DNA of 64,000 nucleotides from Spirochaetota bacterium (GCA_016934935.1 JAFGRW010000093.1:1-64000), one strand, 5' to 3'; positions 26,327 to 36,279 are shown, counted from the stretch's first letter. Numbers and translations: made by a program. The notes: a model not told the origin generated them from the letters alone.

Positions 26327-27280
26327 TCAATTATGTATGAACATGGCATGAGTTATTGCTTTATCCAAGGAATAAATTTCTTCACGGTGCTCTGTAAGAG
26401 CCCGATCTTTTAAAATATTCTTCTTAACCACTGCTAATATCTCTTTTATCTGAAAAAGATCGGATTTTCTTGTTATTTGCCGATCTTCGATTAGCTGTTG
26501 AATATAGCCAAACTTGTATCGGCGAAAATAGATTTTCGTAAAAAAATCTATTCCGTAAATATTAAGTATGCGGTTGAGCGGATATTTCTGGGATTTGTCC
26601 GTGAAATCTGTATATTCTTCAGTGTCAACAGCCCTCATACCTTCCGGAATAATAGCTGAAATTGTCTGATCATTATTATCCGCAGATTCTGTTTTTAAAT
26701 CTGTTTCGAACGACTTGTTCTCTTCGTTAAGTTCGGGAATATCCGAGTGCCAACGAAATCCTCTCTCGACAGCCAGCTCGATCATCTTTTTTTCCTGCCA
26801 CTCGTGAGAATATGTTGTAAAATCCTTTTCGATCATTTTTTCGTATTCGCCGAGAATTATTGTCTTGTTTAGAATTTGTCCTATTTCTGTCATATTAATT
26901 GTATGCATTTGGCCGAAAAGTTCTTTGATTATTGACGCGGCACCCATGTTCTTGTGATATTGTTTTTCATAAAGAATAATAAGCTGTTTTTCAAAATAAC
27001 TTTTAAGATTTCGTATAACACTCAACTCAGTTACTACAAATCCATCTATGCGGTCAATGTTTCTGGCTGTGTCCTCGGCGATAATTTCGATATGAAGTAT
27101 TTTATGCGCGTCCAGAAGTATGGAGACAACTTGCGCGATTATATCTTTCGATACACCTAGCTGAGCCGATAGTATATTTTTAAGTTCATCAGAATGAATT
27201 ATTGCCTGATTATTGCTGGCGTGATTGCGGGTTTCTATTTGCCTGAATACAGATTCGATAATGTCTTGAGATAGTTTCAT
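26327..27280 (-). CDS. Hypothetical protein
   Basis: A 317-residue soluble, mostly helical protein, not recognised. It opens MKLSQDIIESVFRQIETRN and has a C-terminal Tyr/Arg-rich segment (FFTKIYFRRYKFGYIQQLI), with an acidic low-complexity middle (about 200-235). The start at 27280 has GGGAAGAG just upstream; the longer frame to 27328 is not supported. Nothing in the sequence indicates membrane location or catalysis. It lies between the V-ATPase operon and a divergent transporter. A member of a spirochaete-specific family is likely but unproven. Confidence 0.6.
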   Translation of the reverse strand: MKLSQDIIESVFRQIETRNHASNNQAIIHSDELKNILSAQLGVSKDIIAQVVSILLDAHKILHIEIIAEDTARNIDRIDGFVVTELSVIRNLKSYFEKQLIILYEKQYHKNMGAASIIKELFGQMHTINMTEIGQILNKTIILGEYEKMIEKDFTTYSHEWQEKKMIELAVERGFRWHSDIPELNEENKSFETDLKTESADNNDQTISAIIPEGMRAVDTEEYTDFTDKSQKYPLNRILNIYGIDFFTKIYFRRYKFGYIQQLIEDRQITRKSDLFQIKEILAVVKKNILKDRALTEHREEIYSLDKAITHAMFIHN

Positions 27281-27449
27281 TGACTCTTCCCAGTACAGTA
27301 TTTTATTACATATACAGTTAACCAACACTCTTACGCGGTTGTCAATTCATAATATCACAAGGTGAATAATGAAACAAAATTTTATGTTGCGTTAAATTAC
27401 CGGAATATTCAGAGTTGGCATATTTGATATATATTGGAGAATTTAGAAA

Positions 27450-28133
27450 ATGAGTAATGAAGTGCTTTGGATTGTTTTTCTGATTGTTGACCTTCTATTT
27501 ACATTAATAACATTTAAGGTATTTGGCAAAAAGGGTTTGTTTGCCTTAATAGCTGCAAATATTATTCTATGTAATATACAGGTTGCCAAAACAATAGATT
27601 TATTTGGTTTTACAGTTACCCTGGGAAATATTCTTTACGGTTCAATTTTTCTTTCTACAGACCTTCTTTCAGAGTTTTTTGGAAAAAAAGAGGCTCGTCA
27701 AGGAGTTATAATCGGATTTTTCTTCATGCTATTTATGACGGTAGTGATGCAACTGGCTCTTTTCTTTGTTCCAACGGAAGAAGGGCTGGTTGTACATGAA
27801 GCTTTAACAGTGATTTTTTCTGTAATGCCGCGTATTGCTGCCGGATCATTGGCTGCATATCTTGTTTCCCAGCTGCATGATGTCTGGGCATTCAATTTCT
27901 GGAAGGTGAAAACCGGCGGTAAAAAACTCTGGTTACGTAATAATCTATCCACTCTGGTTTCACAGGCTATTGATTCGCTTATCTTCTGTTTTATTGCTTT
28001 CTGGGGCATGGAGCAATCAATATTAATTGAAATAATTATTACAACTTATATAATGAAGGTTTTTGTTGCAATTGCCGATACTCCTTTTATATACATTGCA
28101 AAAAAAATATGTCCATCAGATCAGAATGCGTGA
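27450..28133 (+). CDS. Queuosine-precursor transporter family protein (VUT/YhhQ)
   Basis: A 227-residue membrane protein with six predicted helices, matching the VUT family (E. coli YhhQ imports preQ0/preQ1 for queuosine tRNA modification). Recognised by LANILYGSIFLSTDLLSEFFGKKEAR (about 58-83, the conserved L-N-x-x-Y-x-x-x-F-x-x-T-D-x-x-x-E motif) and by SQLHDVWAFNFWK ... RNNLSTLVSQAIDSLIFCFIAF. I saw no preQ1 riboswitch in the short leader. GGAG is about 10 nt before the ATG. The substrate is inferred from the family. Confidence 0.85.
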   Translation: MSNEVLWIVFLIVDLLFTLITFKVFGKKGLFALIAANIILCNIQVAKTIDLFGFTVTLGNILYGSIFLSTDLLSEFFGKKEARQGVIIGFFFMLFMTVVMQLALFFVPTEEGLVVHEALTVIFSVMPRIAAGSLAAYLVSQLHDVWAFNFWKVKTGGKKLWLRNNLSTLVSQAIDSLIFCFIAFWGMEQSILIEIIITTYIMKVFVAIADTPFIYIAKKICPSDQNA

Positions 28134-28172
28134 TAAAGCGGTCATATATATCTATACAAGCGGGTTTCTTTC

Positions 28173-29027
28173 ATGAAAAAAATCAGCGCAAAATTAAAAT
28201 TCTGGGGAGTTAGAGGTTCAATACCTGTACCTGGAAATGATTTTGCGTGTTATGGAGGGAACACCTCTTGTGTGGAGCTGCGTTGCGGTGAAACCATTAT
28301 TGTTCTGGATGCCGGAACCGGAATACGCCCTTTAGGTTTAAGTTATCTAAAAGAGTTTGGTGATAAACCGGTTCATTTTAATATTCTTATTTCGCATTCT
28401 CACTGGGATCACCTGCAGGGTTTTCCTTTTTTATCGCATATTTATATACCGGGTAATTCCGTCACGTTTTACGGAGGGCATACGGTCAATACTCTTGAAA
28501 AACTGGTTATGACTCAGCTATCCGAAGAGTTTCATCCAAAACAATTATACGAGTTGTCCGCAGATATAAAATTTGTTGAACTTAAAAAGAATAATTTTTC
28601 GATCAATGATGTTCAAATATCTTTTACGCATCTTCTTCATCCAGGATTATCGTTGGGTTATCGTATCTGTTATAAAAATCATGTGTTTGCTTATGTAACA
28701 GATAACGAAATTCTTGCGGATGAAAAAATGGCGCATCATAATTGGGAAAACATCGGTTCAATTATAAAAGGTGCCGATGTTGTTATTCATGACGCCCAAT
28801 ACACTGACGAGGAGTATAAATCAAAGCTGGGCTGGGGGCACTCTTCCATAGAAAACGTGGTAAAGATTTGCAACAAATTTCGCGTAAAGAACCTATATGC
28901 TTTCCATCATGATCCTTTGCACACGGATAAAGATATTAAAAAAATGATAAAAAACGCCCGCAAATTGGCTAATAAAGAATTAAAGGTTTATGCTGCTCGC
29001 GAAGGCGTAGAGCTTCTTTTTTACTAA
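28173..29027 (+). CDS. MBL-fold metallo-hydrolase (GVRGS type)
   Basis: A 284-residue cytosolic metallo-beta-lactamase-fold protein of the subgroup opening FWGVRGSIPVPG and ACYGGNTSCVELR. Zinc-binding motifs are ISHSHWDHLQGF (H-x-H-x-D-H), YVTDNE, the HDAQYTDEEY Asp and FHHDP near the C-terminus. Members are related to tRNase Z and PhnP and probably cleave a phosphodiester, sometimes a cyclic nucleotide; the substrate is unknown. Only a weak GGG ribosome site is seen. It lies 39 bp after the transporter and may be cotranscribed with it. Confidence 0.88.
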   Translation: MKKISAKLKFWGVRGSIPVPGNDFACYGGNTSCVELRCGETIIVLDAGTGIRPLGLSYLKEFGDKPVHFNILISHSHWDHLQGFPFLSHIYIPGNSVTFYGGHTVNTLEKLVMTQLSEEFHPKQLYELSADIKFVELKKNNFSINDVQISFTHLLHPGLSLGYRICYKNHVFAYVTDNEILADEKMAHHNWENIGSIIKGADVVIHDAQYTDEEYKSKLGWGHSSIENVVKICNKFRVKNLYAFHHDPLHTDKDIKKMIKNARKLANKELKVYAAREGVELLFY

Positions 29028-29030
29028 TCA

Positions 29031-30122
29031 TTAGCCATTATCAGAAATATCCTCGGCAGATATCTCTTCTACTTCAAAAAAATCCGGAACCAACTCTTCA
29101 AAATGTTTATTTGTATCGAAATATTTTTTAGTTTGTACAAGATATAATGTACCATTATGCGCTATTAATAGATAATCATTAATAAGTCTTTTAATAGAGT
29201 AAAGACCTTTTTCCGAAAGCTGTTTTGTAAAAAATGTGTCAGTTATATGAAAATCATCGGCATCGACATAGAAAATTGTTTCACCGCTTATTGAAATATC
29301 CCTTAGAGTTTTAAATACTATTACCTGTTCCGGTTTGTCATATGTGAAAAAATGCCGGTATATAACCCAAGCTCCTGTTTTGCCGCCAATATACAATATT
29401 CGGTCATTCAAAAGAGCGAAAAATATGGATGTTGTTTTTTTGTTTTGAAACACCTTTTTGTTTGTGGTTAGTGAATAAAGAGAAAGATTATAAGAACCCG
29501 CGTTTCCTATGCAGACAGCAAGATGGTCTGAACGAATTTTTAATGACACGCGAAATTGATCTTTTTTGAAGGGTGCTGAAAAAGTCGTGTCAGGAAAGAG
29601 ATTGTTAGCTTCTCCGCTGGAGATATCTGCGGTAAAGATTCTGTTATTGTAAAAATAATACAATGAATCACTTTCGACGTAAAAAGCGTCAATCGGTTTT
29701 TCTTCATCTTTAGTAAGTTCAATAGTATTGACCCGTTTGACAGTCTGTTCCCGGGTCTCTTCGTTTCTTCCAAATACAAAAAACTCGGCCTTGTATCCGT
29801 CGGAAGTACATAAAACTTTTGTTTCAGGGTTATACGAAGCATGAAGAATATCTTCGGACCAGGGTTCTTTAAAACCATCAGAAGTAATTATGGTAGTTAA
29901 TGACTCTTTTTCAAGAATAATACAGTTATGCCCCGCAATATAATTATCAGCTTTATCAATTTGAACTGCACCTAGTGAATTGAAATAGTTTTCTTCAATA
30001 ACAAGCCTGGCTTCCGGGTCTTTTGATTCGTTATATTTTAAAACAGCTTCCTGGAATTTTTCTTCGGGCGTTTTGGAACAGGAAAAACAAATAAGAAGTA
30101 GAAGAGGTAGAGCTTTTTTCAT
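29031..30122 (-). CDS. Hypothetical lipoprotein
   Basis: A 363-residue protein with a lipoprotein signal (lipobox ICFSC, lipidated Cys at about 15). The mature part is a run of beta-strand repeats with 'YNPETKVLCTSDGYKAEFFV', 'IRSDHLAVCIGNAGSYNLSLYS'-like blades, which suggests a beta-propeller sensing or scaffold domain. It ends acidic (DFFEVEEISAEDISDNG). It overlaps the TPR gene upstream by 4 nt and is the last gene of a three-gene operon, so it probably sits on the outer face of a membrane with the TPR protein on the inner side. No known family. Confidence 0.65.
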   Translation of the reverse strand: MKKALPLLLLICFSCSKTPEEKFQEAVLKYNESKDPEARLVIEENYFNSLGAVQIDKADNYIAGHNCIILEKESLTTIITSDGFKEPWSEDILHASYNPETKVLCTSDGYKAEFFVFGRNEETREQTVKRVNTIELTKDEEKPIDAFYVESDSLYYFYNNRIFTADISSGEANNLFPDTTFSAPFKKDQFRVSLKIRSDHLAVCIGNAGSYNLSLYSLTTNKKVFQNKKTTSIFFALLNDRILYIGGKTGAWVIYRHFFTYDKPEQVIVFKTLRDISISGETIFYVDADDFHITDTFFTKQLSEKGLYSIKRLINDYLLIAHNGTLYLVQTKKYFDTNKHFEELVPDFFEVEEISAEDISDNG

Positions 30123-31492
30123 GTTTCAGATCCTTTAACTTTGGCCTTGCCTTTAATTTTTTCGATTGATTTTGACAGAAAATCCTTGGCATATAATTCA
30201 ATTGATTTTGCGGTCGCCGCTGATTTTGCCTTTAATCCGTATCTTGACGTGGTTATGTATATGCCGGATTTACATTTTTCATCACGTAAAAGCCGCGAAA
30301 AGAAGTTAATATCGTTTTCTGAAATTTCGTGAGTTGATCTGGCAAAAAATATTAATATCGGCGGTTCATTAATTCTTTTAGTGTGATACACCTTGTAATA
30401 GGCCTGATTTTTATTCAAGAATGTTTTACTAATGATATTATAGTTCAAACGCGCAATAATTTCTCCCAGAAGCGGCTGAAGCGCGTCAAAAGAAGAAGTG
30501 AAAATTTGTTTCATGTAAACATCTTCCAGCAATGCTTTGTATTCATCAAGTTTAATCTGGGTGCTACGGTAGTTGGGCTGTTCGGACTGGATTTTTTCCC
30601 AGTGATGAACAGCTTCTTGTACTTTGTTATCCATCTCGTAAGATTCAGCCAAAAGATAACGAAATTCAATCGATTCTTCGTCTCGTGGCTTGAGGGAGCT
30701 TAAACCTGTTTCAAGGGTTGTTATGGCCTGGTCATAGTTTGCTGTTTCAAAATAAATTTCTCCAATGCGCATAAGACTTTTTCGAAACAGTTTGCTGTCT
30801 GTTTTGGACCTTTCAAACGATATTATGGCATTATCGTAGTCTTTTTTACCTTTCAGAATCAGCCCCAGGTAGTAGTGGGCTTCCTCTTGTTTGTATGGCC
30901 GTTCGATTGCTTTCAAAAGAAAATTTTCGGCATTATTATAATCCGCTATCTGGTAACATGAAATTCCTAAAGGTAAATAGCAATCATCAAGCGAGGGGTC
31001 TGAGTTGATAGCACGCATCAAAGCATCCTTGGCATCTTTATAACGGTTTTGTTTATAATAGCTTAAACCAAGCCTGTGATTAGCATTAATATCGTCTGGA
31101 TTGAATGTCAGTATAATTTTATATTCATCAATTTCTTTTTTCCAGGCCTTTGTACTGTTATAAAGTTCTGCCAATTCGTAATGAATTTTAAGCTCGTTAA
31201 CATGGCGGCTGAAATCGGGTGTTTGAAGAATAGCATTAAATTCGGAAATTGCCAGTACAAACTGTCCTTGTTGATGAAGCATTTGTGCCCGTAGATAACG
31301 TGCCGGAACATAGTCCTTTTTTTTGTTAAGAACAGTCTTGATTATTTCGCTGGCTTCCTTATCGTTGCCGTTTTTAATCATCTCCTGAGCCCTTCTGACA
31401 CGGGCAGGCAGTCTCATGGTTTTATAATAATAGACAAAAGAGGAGATCAGAGAGACTATTATAAAAAAAAGGGTTATGTTGACTATATTCAT
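30119..31492 (-). CDS. Membrane-anchored TPR protein with Mrr-like C-terminal domain
   Basis: A 457-residue protein. Residues 1-22 are one membrane helix, so the rest is probably cytoplasmic. About 30-330 are eight or so TPR repeats (for example YVPARYLRAQMLHQQGQFVLAIS and ANHRLGLSYYKQNRYKDAKDALM). The last 85 or so residues end with PPILIFFARSTHEISENDINF and GIYITTSRYGLKAKSAATAKSIELY, which resemble the core of Mrr-type restriction-endonuclease-like domains ('GvfiTTs-fs--A---A----i-Li'). The catalytic Q/E-x-K is not conserved (FFAR), so it is probably not a nuclease. Middle gene of an operon of three. Confidence 0.75.
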   Translation of the reverse strand: MNIVNITLFFIIVSLISSFVYYYKTMRLPARVRRAQEMIKNGNDKEASEIIKTVLNKKKDYVPARYLRAQMLHQQGQFVLAISEFNAILQTPDFSRHVNELKIHYELAELYNSTKAWKKEIDEYKIILTFNPDDINANHRLGLSYYKQNRYKDAKDALMRAINSDPSLDDCYLPLGISCYQIADYNNAENFLLKAIERPYKQEEAHYYLGLILKGKKDYDNAIISFERSKTDSKLFRKSLMRIGEIYFETANYDQAITTLETGLSSLKPRDEESIEFRYLLAESYEMDNKVQEAVHHWEKIQSEQPNYRSTQIKLDEYKALLEDVYMKQIFTSSFDALQPLLGEIIARLNYNIISKTFLNKNQAYYKVYHTKRINEPPILIFFARSTHEISENDINFFSRLLRDEKCKSGIYITTSRYGLKAKSAATAKSIELYAKDFLSKSIEKIKGKAKVKGSET

Positions 31493-31500
31493 ATTTCTCT

Positions 31501-31968
31501 CTAATTGCTGAAAATATCAAAATCATCCAATGAATCAAGATTATCTATGAAATCAATAGATTCAGTTGTATCAAGGACGGAATCATTAATAGTATCGGCT
31601 GGAACGTCCGTGGATTTAAGGGAAAGTGCTTTGTCAGGGTCAACAATGTCAATTTCCTCTCTTTTGGACTCTTTCCATCTCTCATATATTTGCAAAAAGT
31701 CATATTTCATTTTTTTCCTGGTAATATTATCAAGATTCATTTTCTCGAAGAAATAGACCATTGTGTCCATATAGAAAGAGTCACGTTCCTGCTCTTCAAG
31801 AAGTTTTACCTCTTTAAGCGTAGTCTTGTTTTTTTCACAGATTGCTTCTATGCTCATACGAATCATTCCGCGAATGATTGATATCGATTTAGAAACCTTT
31901 GTTGATGTATAAGTTGCCAGGGCTCTGATCAAAACTTCCTGGTCAGGATAGCCAAAATTGTTGGACAT
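31501..31968 (-). CDS. Hypothetical protein, first gene of the TPR operon
   Basis: A 155-residue soluble protein, not recognised. The start has about 100 helical residues with many charges (KVSKSISIIRGMIRMSIEAICEKNKTTLKEV), and the last 45 are acidic and Asp/Ser-rich, ending DSLDDFDIFSN, likely disordered. The ATG at 31968 follows AAGGA by 7 nt; a longer frame to 32013 has no such site. It ends 8 bp before the TPR gene, so the three genes form one unit. A regulatory or adaptor partner for the TPR protein is possible. Confidence 0.55.
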   Translation of the reverse strand: MSNNFGYPDQEVLIRALATYTSTKVSKSISIIRGMIRMSIEAICEKNKTTLKEVKLLEEQERDSFYMDTMVYFFEKMNLDNITRKKMKYDFLQIYERWKESKREEIDIVDPDKALSLKSTDVPADTINDSVLDTTESIDFIDNLDSLDDFDIFSN

Positions 31969-32313
31969 TATTTTATTCCTTGGTTGACTGTGAAAAGTGC
32001 CTGTATTATTCATACAATATTATTTTGTTATAAAAAAAATCAGTAAATAATTAGGAGCTATTCAAAAAAAGACAATTTCATAGTAAAGGGGTAAATAAAT
32101 AGTTCAAGAAAAAAAAATGAAAATTGCAATCTGTTCAAAAAATGACAAGATAGCCGATGGTAAAGGCTGGGTTTTTATAGCGTATCTGATATTAACGAAG
32201 AGAAACAAAGCCCGCAAAGGCGGAAGGATTGATCAGCCCTGAGCTTTTCTTTGAAAAATGGATAAAAAAAGACAGCCTGGATAAAGTCAAATATAACGGC
32301 CTTGATGATTGTA
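31969..32313. other. 345-bp intergenic region with a short relic-like frame
   Basis: Contains the 32117-32242 short frame (listed separately) and otherwise AT-rich sequence. I recognise no promoter or terminator. It separates the TPR operon from the 32314 envelope gene, both leftward. Confidence 0.45.
32117..32242 (+). pseudogene. Possible relic of a small gene with a NifX/NifB-like start
   Basis: A 41-codon frame starting MKIAICSKNDKIADGKGW, which resembles the opening of dinitrogenase iron-molybdenum cofactor family proteins (MKIAI-S---G-I). It breaks off after residue 18 into unrelated sequence. A second open frame on the same strand, shifted by +1 (from about 32229), reads PELFFEKWIKKDSLDKVKY, which is protein-like. 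A decayed gene is possible. The evidence is weak. Confidence 0.25.
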
Positions 32314-33381
32314 TTAGATGCTGGCTCCAATGGAGATCGACGCAGCCCAACCATTGCCAGGATAAAATACAGCTGGTATTTCAATTCTTCCAGGGCCAAA
32401 TTCGAAACCTAATCCGAATATCATTTTATATCTCAGGTATGAACCATGATCATCTGTTTTGCTGTCGGTTAACTTAAGTTTTGCCGGATTGTCTGAGGTA
32501 ATCGGATTACCCTGATCATCAAAAGAGTTTGTTTTTATATCTGCGTCAGCATTTAATGTAGAACTGCCTAGATTCAGGTCTACACCGAAACCGGCAATAA
32601 TGTTCAGAAAGTGGAAAGCATTTGCTGTTGTGACCAGATCAATGGGGGTTACTACATTGTACGTGTCCATTTTAAAGGAAACATCAGTTGAGGATTCGGT
32701 TGTGATTCCGTTGTCAGCAGTTACTTCCTTTTCTAATGTATCGGAAAAAAACGAAAGAGTTGCGCTGCTGTAGTAGATGCCTGTTCCGGCAGTTAGAGAA
32801 CGTAACTGGAAAAAGGGATTTTGTACGGGTATTTCAAAAAGTTTATATCGTGCTCCAACACCAAACAGAAAAGAATCAAATTGAACATCGGTTATTAGAG
32901 AATCGGCTTTAAAATAACCGATCTTTGTGTTAAAGACAATACCTTTTATTTTAATAAAAGGTAAATTGTCGGCGTTGACATTGCAATCGACAGTAAATGC
33001 GTTTACAGCAAAGCTCGATTTTTTATCGTAACCCTGACGTATGTTGTTAGGAAATTCTTCCAAAACAAAAGGGTTTTCAGCGCCAGCCGCGAATCCAATA
33101 CTGACAGAGCCTAATCGGCTGTCCATTGCTGAAAAGAGCGATCCATTAAGGAAAAGGCCACCTGCCGCGTTATGGGTTGCCTGGGCAAGATTATTCTGCT
33201 TTCCTGACAGCATGATAATTGAATCTTCATTTATGTCTTCTGCTATTTCACTCATCTGCTCGTTAATGGTGTCAGTAATTTCGGGGGTAGCATAAGAACC
33301 TTCCGTTACGGTGACAGTTCCAGATTGTGCAGAAAAAACAGGTAAAAGCAGTATGATAATAGATAAATGAATTTTTTTCAT
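32314..33381 (-). CDS. Predicted outer-membrane protein
   Basis: A 355-residue protein with a signal peptide (MKKIHLSIIILLLPVFSAQSG). The rest is beta-strand-like with Gly/aromatic alternation (SVSIGFAAGAENPF, FDSFLFGVGARYKLFEIP, HFLNIIAGFGVDLNLG, YKMIFGLGFEFGPGRIEIP), ending ISIGASI, which fits a barrel of 10-14 strands. It resembles hypothetical spirochaete surface proteins of the Lsa36-like sort, though I cannot confirm that. A strong terminator at 33546-33579 lies upstream, separating it from clpB. Confidence 0.65.
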   Translation of the reverse strand: MKKIHLSIIILLLPVFSAQSGTVTVTEGSYATPEITDTINEQMSEIAEDINEDSIIMLSGKQNNLAQATHNAAGGLFLNGSLFSAMDSRLGSVSIGFAAGAENPFVLEEFPNNIRQGYDKKSSFAVNAFTVDCNVNADNLPFIKIKGIVFNTKIGYFKADSLITDVQFDSFLFGVGARYKLFEIPVQNPFFQLRSLTAGTGIYYSSATLSFFSDTLEKEVTADNGITTESSTDVSFKMDTYNVVTPIDLVTTANAFHFLNIIAGFGVDLNLGSSTLNADADIKTNSFDDQGNPITSDNPAKLKLTDSKTDDHGSYLRYKMIFGLGFEFGPGRIEIPAVFYPGNGWAASISIGASI

Positions 33382-33545
33382 TGAACTACTCCGGCTAATA
33401 AAAAGTTATTATCTGAAAATTTATATTATTGTCTTTAATCTATCTTTAAACGGCATGACCGTTACGTAAATGATAATTTTCAGAAGATCCCTTAGCAAAT
33501 ATATTATTCATTCATAATAAAAAATAGTATAAAATTATCTATTAT

Positions 33546-33579
33546 AAAAAAAAAGCCTGAAATATCAGGCTTTTTTTTT
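33546..33579. terminator. Strong bidirectional intrinsic terminator
   Basis: Perfect stem: A9-GCCTGA (33546-33560) and TCAGGC-T9 (33565-33579) with an AATA loop. It works in either direction and ends the leftward clpB transcript. Confidence 0.93.
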
Positions 33580-33647
33580 AAAGAAATACAGGAGTTAAAA
33601 TAAGCCAAATTGCATTTTGAGCATGCCATATCTGTAATATACAGCAA

Positions 33648-36236
33648 TTAAACTGTATTGATAGTAATACCGTCATCTTTCGAACTTATTTTTACTGTTG
33701 ATCCCGGTAATATTTCTCTTGAAAGTATTTTAAGAGAAAGCGGATTAAGAAGCTCTCTTTGAATTGTACGTTTTAATGGACGCGCTCCAAATTGGGGGTC
33801 CCAGCCTTTTTTTGCCAGAATCGCAAGTGCGTCTTTTGATATTTCAAGTTCAATATTCTGTTGTTTTTTAAGCCGCTGTGCAAGCATTACCAGTTGAAGC
33901 TTTACAATGCCTGCTATATGATCTTTGCTTAACGGATTAAATATAATTGTCTCGTCAACCCGATTAATAAATTCGGGTTTAAAGTGCATTTTAAGTTCCC
34001 GGTGAACATTTTCGTTTCTTGTTTCTATGGGTATCGATTCATCACTGATATATGTCGACCCAATGTTTGATGTCATAATAATGATTGTATTACGAAAATC
34101 TATGGTTCTACCTTTGGAGTCAGTTAATCTGCCGTCATCAAGAATTTGTAAAAATATGTTGAAAACATCCGGATGTGCTTTTTCTATCTCATCAAAGAGA
34201 ATTACAGAATACGGGTGACGCCGAACAGATTCGGTTAACTGACCTCCTTCATCATATCCGACATATCCCGGAGGGGCTCCGATTAATCGTGCTACGGCAT
34301 GTTTTTCCATGTATTCGCTCATATCGATACGAACTATGGCTCTTTCATCATTAAATAAAAACTCGGCTACGGCTTTTGCTGTTTCAGTTTTGCCCACACC
34401 TGTTGGACCAAGAAAAATAAACGTGCCTACTGGTTTATCCGGATCCTGTATGCCGGATCTAGAGCGTCTTACAGAATCAGAAATGGCTGTAATTGCCTGG
34501 TGTTGACCGACCACCCGTTTTTCAAGCAATGATTCCATTTTAAGTAGTTTCTGGGTTTCACCTTCAAGCATTTTTGACACCGGAATTCCTGTCCAGCGAG
34601 CTACAACAGAGGCTATTTCTTCTTCGCCTACCTCTTCTTTCAGCAATTTTTTTTGCGACTGTATTTCAGATAATGCTAATTGCTGTACCTGAAGATATTT
34701 TTCAAGTTCTACAATTTTTCCGTACCTGATTTCTGCCACGCGGTTAAGATCTCCGGCTCTTTCGGCCTGTTGTTCTTCGTTACGCAGATGTTCTATTTCT
34801 TCTTTTGCTCTACGCACACCTGTAATTATTTCTTTTTCATTTTGCCATTGAGCCATAAGTGTGCTTTTCTTCTCATTGAGATTAGCCAGTTCCTGTTCTA
34901 TTTTATCAAGATGCTCTTTTGATGTGGCATCTTTCTCTTTTTTGACTGCTTCACGTTCGATAATAAGCTGGCGGCTTCTTCTTTCAATTTCATCAATTTC
35001 AATAGGCATTGAGTCGATTTCCATTTTTATCAATGAAGCTGATTCGTCTATGAGATCTACAGCCTTATCCGGTAAAAACCGGTTAGTTATATAGCGGTCA
35101 GAAAGAATGGCAGCAGCAACAACGGCCGCATCAGAGATGCGTACTCCATGGTGCACCTCATACCGTTCTTTTAGTCCGCGTAAAATTGCTATTGTGTCTT
35201 CCACAGAAGGCTCCGATGTCATTACAGGTTGAAATCGTCTTTCAAGGGCTTTATCTTTTTCGATATACTTTTGATACTCGTCCAGAGTTGTTGCGCCGAT
35301 ACACTGAAGCTCGCCCCTTGCCAGTGCCGGTTTAAGCATATTTGATGCATCAACAGAACCTTCAGAAGCGCCTGCTCCAACCAGTGTATGAAGCTCATCA
35401 ATAAACAGAACTACTTCGCCGGCTGAACTTTCGACCTCTTCAATAACAGATTTCAACCGTTCTTCGAATTCACCGCGGTATTTGGCACCGGCAATAAGTG
35501 CTCCCATATCAAGCGATACAACCCTCTTGTCTCGCAGGTTTTCAGGTATGTCACCGCTTACAATACGTTGCGCGAGTCCTTCGATTATCGCTGTTTTACC
35601 AACTCCCGGCTCACCTATCAGAACAGGATTGTTTTTAGTTCGTCTTGTTAGCACCTGCATAACACGGCGTATCTCGTCGTCACGACCGATTACGGGATCA
35701 AGTTTGTTTTGTCTGGCAAGTCGTGTCAAATCACGGGCAAATTTTTCTAAAGCGTTATATTTGTCTTCCGCGTTCTCGTCATTCACCGACCGGTTTCCAC
35801 GTATTTCCGATAGTACTCGAAGTACGTTTTCATAGTTGAATCCGTTAGCGTGCAGTATCTTATATGAGGCTGTATTTTTAACCAGGGTAAGAGCAAGAAC
35901 CAGGTGTTCACTGCTCAAAAACTTGTCCTGAAGTTTTTGAGCTTCATTCCAGGCTGTATTCATGATTTCCCTGAAGGTTTGTGACAGCGATCCGCCACCT
36001 GGGCCTGCTCCAGTAACACGAGGAAGTTTTTTTACTGCTTCACTGCATTCAGATGCAATCAGGTCGACAGGAACGCCGATTTTTTGACACATGGATATGA
36101 AAATCGATCCGTCTTGCTGTGTTAAAGCAGTAAGCAAGTGAATTGGCTGAACTTCTGGATGATCCGATTTGGTTGCATTTTCTTGAGCAAGAGCTATAAG
36201 CTCCTGAGCCTTTATGGTTAGTTTATCCATTCTCAT
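33648..36236 (-). CDS. clpB: ATP-dependent disaggregase ClpB
   Basis: An 862-residue AAA+ unfoldase that rescues aggregated proteins with DnaK. N-domain (1-150), NBD1 with [10 protein letters not shown] and [13 protein letters not shown], a long coiled-coil M-domain (about 400-520, distinguishing ClpB from ClpA/C), NBD2 with [12 protein letters not shown] and [15 protein letters not shown], and the sensor-2 motif [10 protein letters not shown]. The ATG at 36236 has GGAGG 8 nt upstream, and a longer frame is rejected. A perfect CIRCE operator lies just upstream, so expression is HrcA-controlled. Confidence 0.97.
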   Translation of the reverse strand: MRMDKLTIKAQELIALAQENATKSDHPEVQPIHLLTALTQQDGSIFISMCQKIGVPVDLIASECSEAVKKLPRVTGAGPGGGSLSQTFREIMNTAWNEAQKLQDKFLSSEHLVLALTLVKNTASYKILHANGFNYENVLRVLSEIRGNRSVNDENAEDKYNALEKFARDLTRLARQNKLDPVIGRDDEIRRVMQVLTRRTKNNPVLIGEPGVGKTAIIEGLAQRIVSGDIPENLRDKRVVSLDMGALIAGAKYRGEFEERLKSVIEEVESSAGEVVLFIDELHTLVGAGASEGSVDASNMLKPALARGELQCIGATTLDEYQKYIEKDKALERRFQPVMTSEPSVEDTIAILRGLKERYEVHHGVRISDAAVVAAAILSDRYITNRFLPDKAVDLIDESASLIKMEIDSMPIEIDEIERRSRQLIIEREAVKKEKDATSKEHLDKIEQELANLNEKKSTLMAQWQNEKEIITGVRRAKEEIEHLRNEEQQAERAGDLNRVAEIRYGKIVELEKYLQVQQLALSEIQSQKKLLKEEVGEEEIASVVARWTGIPVSKMLEGETQKLLKMESLLEKRVVGQHQAITAISDSVRRSRSGIQDPDKPVGTFIFLGPTGVGKTETAKAVAEFLFNDERAIVRIDMSEYMEKHAVARLIGAPPGYVGYDEGGQLTESVRRHPYSVILFDEIEKAHPDVFNIFLQILDDGRLTDSKGRTIDFRNTIIIMTSNIGSTYISDESIPIETRNENVHRELKMHFKPEFINRVDETIIFNPLSKDHIAGIVKLQLVMLAQRLKKQQNIELEISKDALAILAKKGWDPQFGARPLKRTIQRELLNPLSLKILSREILPGSTVKISSKDDGITINTV

Positions 36237-36252
36237 AATTACGACCTCCAAT

Positions 36253-36279
36253 TTAGCACTCAACATATAAGAGTGCTAA
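36253..36279 (-). promoter_or_regulatory. CIRCE element (HrcA operator) of clpB
   Basis: TTAGCACTC (36253-36261), 9 bp, GAGTGCTAA (36271-36279): the exact CIRCE consensus. It lies between the clpB promoter and start codon, overlapping the expected transcription start, where bound HrcA would block initiation. Confidence 0.97.

Noticed and set aside
27281-27449. PreQ1 riboswitch before the VUT transporter
   Set aside because: I looked for the compact preQ1-I stem with its A-rich tail and did not find it in the leader.
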